A stretch of DNA of 7,489 bases, from positions 1 to 7,489 of the forward strand of contig JALVTA010000116.1 in the NCBI GenBank assembly GCA_027036095.1, given 5' to 3'. The notes under the pieces are model-generated. The model saw only the letters and a program-made list of their open reading frames with translations, had not been told where the DNA came from and ran no database searches. Source of the DNA: Thiotrichales bacterium. GTDB lineage: Bacteria; Pseudomonadota; Gammaproteobacteria; Thiomicrospirales; Thiomicrospiraceae. A program made the translations under genes and the position numbers. Shown here piece by piece: positions 1 through 5,806 of the stretch; within the stretch, counting starts at the first letter, position 1; each line of letters opens with the position of its first letter.

Positions 1-124
1 GCACTGCGCCGATCTGGGCATCGGTGGCCTCACCCTGCATCAGCATGCGCATCAGCGCCTCCATCTCGGCGCGGGTGAGGTCCTGCCGGTCGATCAGTTT
101 CTGTAGCGTGGCGGGAAAGTTCAT
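1..124 (-). CDS. trpD: Anthranilate phosphoribosyltransferase, N-terminal fragment (gene runs off the window)
   Basis: About 41 residues are visible, beginning MNFPATLQKLIDRQDLTRAE and continuing with EMEALMRMLMQGEATDAQIGA. This matches the helical N-terminal domain of TrpD, where a Leu-rich segment is followed by a 'G.atdaQigA' motif. TrpD transfers phosphoribosyl from PRPP to anthranilate, the second committed step of tryptophan synthesis, in the cytoplasm. The ATG at 124-122 overlaps the trpG stop as ATGA, and a GGAG lies 8 nt upstream inside trpG, so the two genes are probably translationally coupled. The catalytic PRPP-binding part lies outside the window. The call rests on the N-terminus together with its position directly after trpG, which is its usual place in gammaproteobacteria. 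Confidence 0.93.
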   Translation of the reverse strand, partial: MNFPATLQKLIDRQDLTRAEMEALMRMLMQGEATDAQIGAV

Positions 125-705
125 CGGTTCTGCTCCAGAAAGTTGTTCAGCATGCGGTGACCCGCCTCGGTGAGAATGGATTCCGGATGAAACTGCACCC
201 CTTCCACCGGCAGCATGCGGTGACGCACGCCCATGATTTCGTCAAAGCTGCCGTCCTCTTTCTGTGTCCAGGCGGTGATCTCCAGCTCATCCGGCAGGCT
301 GTCGCGATCAATGACCAGCGAATGGTAGCGGGTGACGGTGACCGGGTTGGCCACGCCCTCGAACACCCCCCTGTTCTCGTGCCATACCGGCGAGGTCTTG
401 CCGTGCATCACTTCACGGGCACGCACGATCTTCGCCCCGAAGGCCTGACCGATAGACTGGTGCCCCAGACAGACGCCCAGAATGGGGATCTCGCCGGCAA
501 AGCGGCGGATGGCCTCCACCGAGATGCCCGCCTCGTTGGGCGTGCACGGACCGGGGGAGATGACCAGATAGTCCGGCTTCAGCGCCGTAATCTCGTCCAG
601 CGTGATCTGATCATTGCGGTGCACCACCACGTCCTGCCCCAGCTCGCCGAAATACTGCACCAGGTTGTAGGTGAAGGAGTCGTAGTTGTCGATCATCAGC
701 AGCAT
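121..705 (-). CDS. trpG: Anthranilate synthase component II (glutamine amidotransferase)
   Basis: This 194-residue protein is a class I glutamine amidotransferase of normal TrpG length. It hydrolyses glutamine and channels ammonia to TrpE for anthranilate synthesis. Visible landmarks are the N-terminal MIDNYDSFTYNLVQ, the oxyanion-loop segment SPGPCTPNEAG (about 50-60), the nucleophile elbow GVCLGHQ with Cys79, the RYHSLV segment, and the HPES motif with His173 and Glu175 completing the triad. The start at 705 has a GAGG about 7 nt upstream, formed within the end of the preceding mntA-like gene, whose stop lies only 9 bp away. TrpG normally follows trpE directly; here two unrelated genes separate them. 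Such subunits can also serve PabB in folate synthesis in some bacteria, which the sequence alone cannot exclude. Confidence 0.97.
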   Translation of the reverse strand: MLLMIDNYDSFTYNLVQYFGELGQDVVVHRNDQITLDEITALKPDYLVISPGPCTPNEAGISVEAIRRFAGEIPILGVCLGHQSIGQAFGAKIVRAREVMHGKTSPVWHENRGVFEGVANPVTVTRYHSLVIDRDSLPDELEITAWTQKEDGSFDEIMGVRHRMLPVEGVQFHPESILTEAGHRMLNNFLEQNR

Positions 706-714
706 GTCAAATCC

Positions 715-1020
715 TCACATCAGGCGCAGGCCGGTTTCCAGCGCATGGCGCACTACGGCAGGTGGCGGCTGCAGACGGCTGTGAACCACCAGATCCACAG
801 GCATGTCCAGCACCTCTTCCAGCTCGCTTTCCCATCCCAGCAGCCGCTGATACAGTCTGTCCGGTACCTCATCCGCCTGCACGAGAATGTCCACATCCCC
901 GCCGCGTGCATCATCATCCAGCTGGGAGCCGAACAGCCACACCTGGGCGTTTTTCAGCTCCCGCAGCGGTGCTGACAGGGTGGTACGAATCATGTCCAGT
1001 TCCTCAGCGTTCAAGCGCAT
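715..1020 (-). CDS. mntA: Minimal nucleotidyltransferase (MNT) domain protein, MntA-type antitoxin
   Basis: This 101-residue protein is a single minimal nucleotidyltransferase domain of the DNA polymerase beta fold. The catalytic motif is visible as LFGS (Gly31-Ser32), nine residues, then DVD (Asp42, Asp44), with a likely third metal ligand at Asp76 in PVDLVV. The N-terminus MRLNAEE followed by VWLFGS and RGGDVDILV resembles a widespread group of about 100-residue MNT proteins encoded beside HEPN proteins. In characterised pairs, MntA neutralises the HEPN toxin by adding AMP to a tyrosine next to its active site; that role is inferred here. The gene overlaps the hepT-like gene by 17 bp and ends 9 bp before trpG. 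The start at 1020 fits the family but has no good Shine-Dalgarno; an internal ATG at 993-991 has GAGGA at a good distance. Confidence 0.88.
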   Translation of the reverse strand: MRLNAEELDMIRTTLSAPLRELKNAQVWLFGSQLDDDARGGDVDILVQADEVPDRLYQRLLGWESELEEVLDMPVDLVVHSRLQPPPAVVRHALETGLRLM

Positions 1021-1480
1021 GGCTCATATACCGCGCCAGAGCTTCAGCGACAGTTTCCAATGTCGGTGCCAACCGAAACGCCTCATTCAGATGGGCGGCC
1101 TTGACAGCATGCTCATCCGGATACTCATGGGCGAAGGCATTACGCAGATCTCGCAGCGCATGCCACTGACGGCGTTCCAGAAACCCCTTGCGCTCCATCA
1201 GCTGCACTCGCTCCCGCGTGGACAGCGGACGGGCCGGTGATTCATCTTCATCCCACAGGGCGATCAGACGAAAAATGCGCTGACCGAGAAAATCCTGCAA
1301 ATCCGCAAAGCGGGCACGGAAAGCATCCAGAAACATGCGCTGTTCCGGCGTCAGCGCAGCCGGATCAAACACCTGTTCATCCACCGGCAGCAGCGGCTCT
1401 ACCAGTATCCGTGCCTCCCGCATGGCTGCAATCTGACGCTGCAGCTTGAGCAACGCCTGCGCATAGGCCGCTTCATTCAC
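1004..1480 (-). CDS. hepT: HEPN-domain protein, HepT-type ribonuclease toxin candidate
   Basis: This 158-residue, mostly helical protein carries the HEPN nuclease signature R-X4-H-X-Y as RNAFAHEY (Arg113, His118, Tyr120) near its C-terminus, preceded by helices rich in Leu, Arg and Glu. In the HepT/MntA family this motif is the RNase active site, and the tyrosine is the residue adenylylated by the partner. The start chosen is the GTG at 1480-1478, which overlaps the trpE stop as GTGA and has AGGGG 8 nt upstream. The longer reading back to 1552 would lie inside trpE and encodes nothing family-like. The 3' end overlaps the MNT gene by 17 bp, giving toxin-first order as in the characterised Shewanella pair. 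It is somewhat longer than a typical HepT of about 130-140 residues. RNase activity is inferred. Confidence 0.85.
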   Translation of the reverse strand: MNEAAYAQALLKLQRQIAAMREARILVEPLLPVDEQVFDPAALTPEQRMFLDAFRARFADLQDFLGQRIFRLIALWDEDESPARPLSTRERVQLMERKGFLERRQWHALRDLRNAFAHEYPDEHAVKAAHLNEAFRLAPTLETVAEALARYMSHALER

Positions 1481-2955
1481 GGCCTGAGCCCCTGGCTGAC
1501 AAACTCCGCCGCGCGGAACAGCGCGCGCGCCTTGTTCATGGTCTCCTTCCACTCCAGCTCAGGAATGGAGTCGGCCACCACGCCGGCGCCCGCCTGTACA
1601 TTGAGGCGGTTGTCTTTCAGCACGGCGGTGCGGATGGCGATGGCGGTGTCCATGTTGCCGTTCCAGCCCAGATACCCCACTGCGCCGGCATAGATGCCGC
1701 GGCGCACCGGCTCCAGCTCATCGATGATTTCCATGGCGCGGATTTTGGGCGCGCCGGAGACTGTGCCCGCCGGAAAGGTGGCCCTGAGCACGTCCATGGC
1801 ACTCAGGCCCGGGCGCAGCTTACCTGTGACATTGGAGACAATATGCATCACGTGGGAATAGCGCTCGATGACCATCTTTTCCGTCAGCTGCACACTGCCC
1901 AGCTCGGCGATGCGGCCCACATCGTTGCGCCCCAGGTCAATGAGCATCAGGTGCTCGGCGATCTCCTTCGGGTCGGCCAGCAGCTCTTTTTCCAGCGCCT
2001 TGTCCTGTTCGGGCGTAGCGCCCCGCTTGCGCGTGCCGGCGATGGGGCGCACGGTCACCTCGTCCTGCTCCAGCCGCACCAGAATCTCGGGTGAGGAGCC
2101 GACCACCTGATGATCGCCCATGTCCAGATAGTACATGTAGGGCGAGGGGTTCAGGTGGCGCAGAGCGCGGTAGAGATTCATGGCCTGCGCCTGATCGAAG
2201 GGAATGGACAGCCGCTGGGAGATGACCACCTGCATCACGTCACCGGCAAGAATGTACTCCTTGATGCGCTCGACGGCGGCCTTGAAGACATCTTCGCCGA
2301 AGCTGGACTCGAACTGGCTCTCCTCCAGATGCACCTCCAGCGGCCGGTCGTCCGGCACCTGCAGCGGCTGGCGCAGCCTCTCCTGCAGTTCATCCAGCCG
2401 TGCCTGCGCCCGATCGAAGCTGCCCGCCTCATTGGGGTCGGCATGGACGATAAGGTGCACCTGCCCGGAGAGGTTGTCGAACACCACCACCTCTTCCGAG
2501 TGCAGCAGCAGAATGTCCGGCGTGCCGATAGGGTCTGCCTTGGGCGCGGAATGAGCCAGCCGCGGCTCGATCAGGCGCACGGTGTCATAGCCGAAATAGC
2601 CCACCAGCCCGCCATGAAAGCGGGGCAGACCGTCCACTTCGGCCACCCTGTGGCGGCGGCGGTAGCTTTCGATCCACGTCAGCGGATCTCCCACCGTCTC
2701 CTCCGCCACACAGGCATCACCCTCGAACTGGCGCACCTGGTGGCCACGCACTTCGATCCGCCGCGCGCACGGCAGTCCGATGATGGAATAGCGCCCCCAC
2801 TTCTCGCCGCCCTGCACCGATTCGAACAGATAGGCCCACGGCCCGTCCACCAGCTTGTGCCACACGCTCAGCGGCGTGTCGAAGTCGGACAGCACCGTGC
2901 GCACCAGCGGCACGCGGTCATGGTCGGTCAGGGCGTAGAAGGCGGCGGCGTCCAT
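1477..2955 (-). CDS. trpE: Anthranilate synthase component I
   Basis: This 492-residue protein is full-length for TrpE. It converts chorismate plus ammonia from TrpG into anthranilate, the first committed step to tryptophan. The feedback-inhibition pocket appears intact: LFES with Ser46 near the N-terminus and NPSPYMYYL in the middle. Chorismate-binding landmarks include PIAGTRKRG, LIDLGRNDVGRI, TFPAGTVSGAPKIRAME (from residue 393), GIYAGAVGY, and QAGAGVVADS followed by PELEWKETMNKA near the C-terminus. The related PabB and isochorismate synthases share the C-terminal half, but the Trp-binding motifs and the trp gene context support TrpE. The ATG lies 3 bp after the gph stop with only a weak Shine-Dalgarno, suggesting coupled translation. 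The stop overlaps the hepT-like GTG start. Confidence 0.98.
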   Translation of the reverse strand: MDAAAFYALTDHDRVPLVRTVLSDFDTPLSVWHKLVDGPWAYLFESVQGGEKWGRYSIIGLPCARRIEVRGHQVRQFEGDACVAEETVGDPLTWIESYRRRHRVAEVDGLPRFHGGLVGYFGYDTVRLIEPRLAHSAPKADPIGTPDILLLHSEEVVVFDNLSGQVHLIVHADPNEAGSFDRAQARLDELQERLRQPLQVPDDRPLEVHLEESQFESSFGEDVFKAAVERIKEYILAGDVMQVVISQRLSIPFDQAQAMNLYRALRHLNPSPYMYYLDMGDHQVVGSSPEILVRLEQDEVTVRPIAGTRKRGATPEQDKALEKELLADPKEIAEHLMLIDLGRNDVGRIAELGSVQLTEKMVIERYSHVMHIVSNVTGKLRPGLSAMDVLRATFPAGTVSGAPKIRAMEIIDELEPVRRGIYAGAVGYLGWNGNMDTAIAIRTAVLKDNRLNVQAGAGVVADSIPELEWKETMNKARALFRAAEFVSQGLRP

Positions 2956-2958
2956 CGG

Positions 2959-3645
2959 TCAGGCTTCATCTTTTGCTTTGAGGTAGTCCGGCAGCTCGGC
3001 AAAGCTGTCGATAACCGCATCCGGCTGGTAGTTGCGAATGTCTTCACCGTGGTTGTAGCCGTAGCTGACGCAGATGATGTGGTAGCCGGCGGCGCGGGCG
3101 GCCTTCACGTCGGACTTGGAGTCCCCCAGCATCAATGCATGGTCGGGGGTCACGCCCATCTGTTCCGCCGCATACAGCAGCGGCTCCGGATCCGGCTTCT
3201 TGTTGGCGCAGGTATCGCCGCTGACCACCACCTCGAAATAGGGGCGCAGGTCCTTGTCCTCCAGCAGCTTGAGGGTGAACTGCTCCGCCTTGTTGGTCAC
3301 GCAACCCAGGCGGTAACCGTTGTCGCGCATCCAGTCCAGCCCCTCGAACACACCGGGATAGACCCGCGAGCGCTGGGAGGTGTTCTCCCGGTAGAGGTCT
3401 TCGAAAATGGCCAGCGCCTTCTTGTACAGCACCGGATCCGGCTCGTCCTCCATGCTGTTGGTGAGCGCCCGGGCCACCAGCTTGGGCACACCGTTGCCCA
3501 CCCAGTTGCGCACGGCGGCCTCGCCCCGTTCCGGCAGGCCCAGTGCCTTCATCATCTCATCGACGCAATAGGCCAGATCCGGCACGGAGTCCACCAACGT
3601 GCCATCCAGGTCGATGAGCACGAAATCGGGTCGGAACTTCTCCAC
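2959..3645 (-). CDS. gph: Phosphoglycolate phosphatase, HAD superfamily
   Basis: This 228-residue haloacid dehalogenase-type phosphatase shows motif I as IDLDGTLVDS (nucleophile Asp12, acid/base Asp14), motif II as VTNKAEQ, motif III lysine in KKPDPEPLL, and motif IV as MLGDSKSD. The cap domain lies between motifs I and II. Gph removes phosphate from 2-phosphoglycolate, a product of DNA repair and of Rubisco oxygenation. HAD substrate specificity is not certain from motifs alone, but the rpe-gph-trpE order strongly supports this assignment. Translation appears to start at the GTG at 3645-3643, 3 bp after the rpe stop, with an AAGGTGGG stretch upstream inside rpe. It is a little shorter than the E. 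coli protein (about 250 residues). Confidence 0.94.
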   Translation of the reverse strand: MEKFRPDFVLIDLDGTLVDSVPDLAYCVDEMMKALGLPERGEAAVRNWVGNGVPKLVARALTNSMEDEPDPVLYKKALAIFEDLYRENTSQRSRVYPGVFEGLDWMRDNGYRLGCVTNKAEQFTLKLLEDKDLRPYFEVVVSGDTCANKKPDPEPLLYAAEQMGVTPDHALMLGDSKSDVKAARAAGYHIICVSYGYNHGEDIRNYQPDAVIDSFAELPDYLKAKDEA

Positions 3646-3648
3646 GGT

Positions 3649-4356
3649 TCAGCCCACCTTGGCCAGTTCTTCGCGCATCTGCGCGATGACGGTGTCAAAG
3701 CGGTTGGGGTCGGCAGGATTGGCTTTGCCGAAAATGCCAGAGCCGGAGACGAAGGTGTCACAACCAGCGGCGGCCACTTCGGCGATGTTGTCCACCTTCA
3801 CGCCGCCGTCGATCTCCAGACGGATGTCGTAGCCGCTCTCGTCGATACGCTGCCGCGCCTCCTTCAGCTTGCGCAGGGCGGACGGAATGAAGCTCTGGCC
3901 ACCGAAGCCCGGGTTGACGGACATGATCAAGATCATGTCGATCTTGTCCATCACATAGTCCAGATAGTCCAGCGGGGTGGCCGGGTTGAACACCAGCCCG
4001 GACTTGCAGCCGGAGTCACGGATCAACTGCAGGGTGCGGTCGATGTGCTCGGAGGCTTCCGGGTGGAAGGTGATGTAGTTGGCGCCGGCGTTGGCGAAGT
4101 CGGGGATGATGCGGTCCACCGGCTTGACCATCAGGTGGACGTCGATGGGCGCTTCCAGTCCCTCGCGGCTCATGTAGTTGGCCAGTGATTCGCACACCAG
4201 CGGGCCGATGGTCAGATTGGGCACATAGTGGTTGTCCATCACGTCAAAGTGCACCACGTCGGCGCCGGCGTTGAGCACGTCCTTGACATCCTGCCCCAGC
4301 TGGGCGAAGTCGGCGGACAGGATGGAGGGAGCAATCCAGTTCTCTTTTTTGGCCAT
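3649..4356 (-). CDS. rpe: Ribulose-phosphate 3-epimerase
   Basis: This 235-residue TIM-barrel epimerase interconverts ribulose 5-phosphate and xylulose 5-phosphate in the pentose phosphate pathway (or Calvin cycle). Visible motifs are APSILSADF at the N-terminus, HFDVMDNHYVPN with metal and catalytic residues His36 and Asp38, DVHLMVK with His74, MSVNPGFGGQSF, and EIDGGV with catalytic Asp183, followed by the phosphate-binding FVSGSGIFG. Length and start are standard; the ATG has an AAGGA about 10 nt upstream. It is the first gene of the minus-strand operon leading to trpE. The pathway supplies pentose phosphate, the precursor of the PRPP used by TrpD, which may explain the conserved linkage with trp genes (inference). 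Confidence 0.97.
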   Translation of the reverse strand: MAKKENWIAPSILSADFAQLGQDVKDVLNAGADVVHFDVMDNHYVPNLTIGPLVCESLANYMSREGLEAPIDVHLMVKPVDRIIPDFANAGANYITFHPEASEHIDRTLQLIRDSGCKSGLVFNPATPLDYLDYVMDKIDMILIMSVNPGFGGQSFIPSALRKLKEARQRIDESGYDIRLEIDGGVKVDNIAEVAAAGCDTFVSGSGIFGKANPADPNRFDTVIAQMREELAKVG

Positions 4357-4418
4357 GGCAAATCGTCCTTTTACATTAAAATGATCCGTCGCATTTTAAC
4401 ACGGACGGGAAGCGCCAC
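4357..4418. promoter_or_regulatory. Divergent promoter region between rpe-trp and psiE-purC-bioD, with an 8+8 bp palindrome
   Basis: This 62-bp AT-rich gap separates two divergent operons and should hold promoters for both. The clearest structure is a perfect inverted repeat, TTAAAATG at 4376-4383 and CATTTTAA at 4392-4399, with an 8-bp spacer. On the minus strand, TTTAAT (4380-4375) matches 5 of 6 bases of a sigma70 -10 box. On the plus strand, TTTACA at 4370-4375 resembles a -35 box, with only a poor -10 about 16-17 bp downstream. Shine-Dalgarno sequences flank both sides (AAGGA for rpe, GGGAAG for psiE). The palindrome could be a repressor operator or simply paired AT-rich promoter elements. 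I did not recognise a PurR or PhoB site. Confidence 0.5.
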
Positions 4419-4916
4419 ATGTCCATGCAATCCATCGCCGACAAAGGCAAGCGCGCCATACACCTGCTTGAGATCACCGGGCTTTTCGTCATCGCCCTGG
4501 CCACACTGGTCTCAGCCGGTCAGGACATTGCCACCATGATCAACCGCGGGCATGTCAAGCTGGCCGACCTGCTGATGCTGTTCCTCTACCTGGAAGTGCT
4601 GGCCATGACGGCCATCTATCTGGATTCCGGCAAGCTGCCCATCCGTCTGCCCATCTACATCGCCATCGTGGCGCTGGCGCGCTTTCTGGTGCTGGACATG
4701 AAGGAGCTGGACGCCACCGCCATGCTGCTGATCGCCGCCACCATCCTGGTGCTGGCGCTGGCTGTGCTGGTGCTGCGCTACGGCGCGCTCAAATATCCCT
4801 ACAAGGAGCAGCAGGACCGCTGGAACAAACCGCCGCGCAGCGGACGCCGCAACGAGGGCCGTCATGCCGCGGGCGTCTTCCGCAAACCCGTTGACCACCG
4901 GAGCAGCGACCTATGA
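4419..4916 (+). CDS. psiE: PsiE-family small integral membrane protein
   Basis: This 165-residue protein has four predicted membrane segments at about 16-33, 47-68, 73-92 and 100-120, with the PsiE-like pattern HLLEITGLFVIALATL, then YLEVLAMTAIYLDSGKLPIR, IYIAIVALARFLV and MKELDAT. The family was named for phosphate-starvation induction in E. coli; its biochemical role is unknown. After Lys125 there is a hydrophilic, Arg/Lys-rich tail of about 40 residues that appears longer than in E. coli PsiE (about 136 residues) and probably faces the cytoplasm by the positive-inside rule. The start has GGGAAG about 7 nt upstream. The stop overlaps the purC start as ATGA. No Pho box was recognised upstream, so phosphate control is unsupported here. 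Confidence 0.8.
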   Translation: MSMQSIADKGKRAIHLLEITGLFVIALATLVSAGQDIATMINRGHVKLADLLMLFLYLEVLAMTAIYLDSGKLPIRLPIYIAIVALARFLVLDMKELDATAMLLIAATILVLALAVLVLRYGALKYPYKEQQDRWNKPPRSGRRNEGRHAAGVFRKPVDHRSSDL

Positions 4917-5806
4917 GCGCCGTGTTTGAAACCCACCTGACCAGCCTGCCGCTGCTCGCCCGCGGCAAGGTGCGCGACATCTATGACATTGATGACGATC
5001 ACATGCTCATCGTCACCACCGACCGCATGAGCGCCTTTGACGTCATCCTGCCCACCCCCATTCCCAACAAGGGGCGCATCCTCACCGAGGTGGCGGAATT
5101 CTGGTTCAACAGAACCCGCCACATCATCCCCAATCATCTGGCGCCGGACGTGGACATCACCGCCCGGCTCACGCCGGAGGAGCGCAAGCAAATCAGCCGC
5201 CGCAGCATGGTGGTGAAAAAGCTCAAGCCCCTGCCGGTGGAAGCCATCGTGCGCGGCTATCTGATCGGCTCCGGCTGGAAGGAGTATCAGCAGACCGGCC
5301 AGGTGTGCGGCATACCGCTGCCCGAAGGGCTGCGCAAGGCGGACAGGCTGCCCGAACCCATCTTCACTCCCTCGACCAAGGCTGAAGTAGGCGACCACGA
5401 TATCAACATCACCTTTGACGAGATGAAGCGGCTTGTCGGGGATGAACTGGCGGAAAAAGTGCGCGAGATCAGCCTGCGCCTCTACAAGGAGGCGGCGGAA
5501 TACGCCCTGAAACGCGGCATCATCATCGCCGATACCAAGTTCGAGTTCGGCCTGGACGATGACGGTCAGCTGTATCTGATCGACGAGGCGCTCACTCCCG
5601 ACAGCTCCCGCTTCTGGTCCGCTCGGGACTGGCAGCCGGGCACCGACCCCAAAAGCTTCGACAAGCAGTATGTGCGCGACTATCTGGACAGTCTGGACTG
5701 GGACAAGACCCCACCCGGCCCCGAACTGCCGGAAGAGGTGGTCAAGAAAACAGTGGAAAAATACGCCGAAGCCAAGGATCGCCTGATCGAAAACCCCGAT
5801 GACTGA
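4913..5806 (+). CDS. purC: Phosphoribosylaminoimidazole-succinocarboxamide synthase (SAICAR synthetase)
   Basis: This 297-residue cytoplasmic enzyme joins aspartate to CAIR using ATP in the eighth step of de novo purine synthesis. Motifs seen are the ATP-binding loop RGKVRDIYD (17-25), TTDRMSAFDV (35-44), PLPVEAIVRGYLIGSGWKEY, the central FTPSTKAEVGDHD, and the IADTKFEFG signature followed by LIDEALTPDSSRFW. It belongs to the long form of about 300 residues, as in yeast and many proteobacteria, rather than the short form of about 237 residues in E. coli. The ATG overlaps the psiE stop by 4 bp, with GGAG about 10 nt upstream. Its 3' end overlaps bioD by 8 bp. The gene is intact with no odd residues at the motifs. 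Confidence 0.97.
   Translation: MSAVFETHLTSLPLLARGKVRDIYDIDDDHMLIVTTDRMSAFDVILPTPIPNKGRILTEVAEFWFNRTRHIIPNHLAPDVDITARLTPEERKQISRRSMVVKKLKPLPVEAIVRGYLIGSGWKEYQQTGQVCGIPLPEGLRKADRLPEPIFTPSTKAEVGDHDINITFDEMKRLVGDELAEKVREISLRLYKEAAEYALKRGIIIADTKFEFGLDDDGQLYLIDEALTPDSSRFWSARDWQPGTDPKSFDKQYVRDYLDSLDWDKTPPGPELPEEVVKKTVEKYAEAKDRLIENPDD

Noticed and set aside
157..975. A 272-codon open frame on the plus strand across trpG and the mntA-like gene
   Set aside because: It is antisense to two genes with intact catalytic motifs and has no recognisable features.
1481..1552. Upstream extension of the hepT-like gene to an ATG at 1552
   Set aside because: The extra 24 residues lie wholly within the trpE coding region and look like out-of-frame peptide; the GTG at 1480 has a Shine-Dalgarno and a stop-start overlap.
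2110..4188. A 692-codon open frame on the plus strand across trpE, gph and rpe
   Set aside because: It is antisense to three well-conserved genes, has a His/Val/Gln-rich composition typical of mirrored GC-rich codons, and shows no domain.
4357..4418. Pho box or PurR operator upstream of psiE-purC
   Set aside because: Neither the CTGTCAT-type direct repeats nor the ACGCAAACGTTTGCGT-type palindrome is present.
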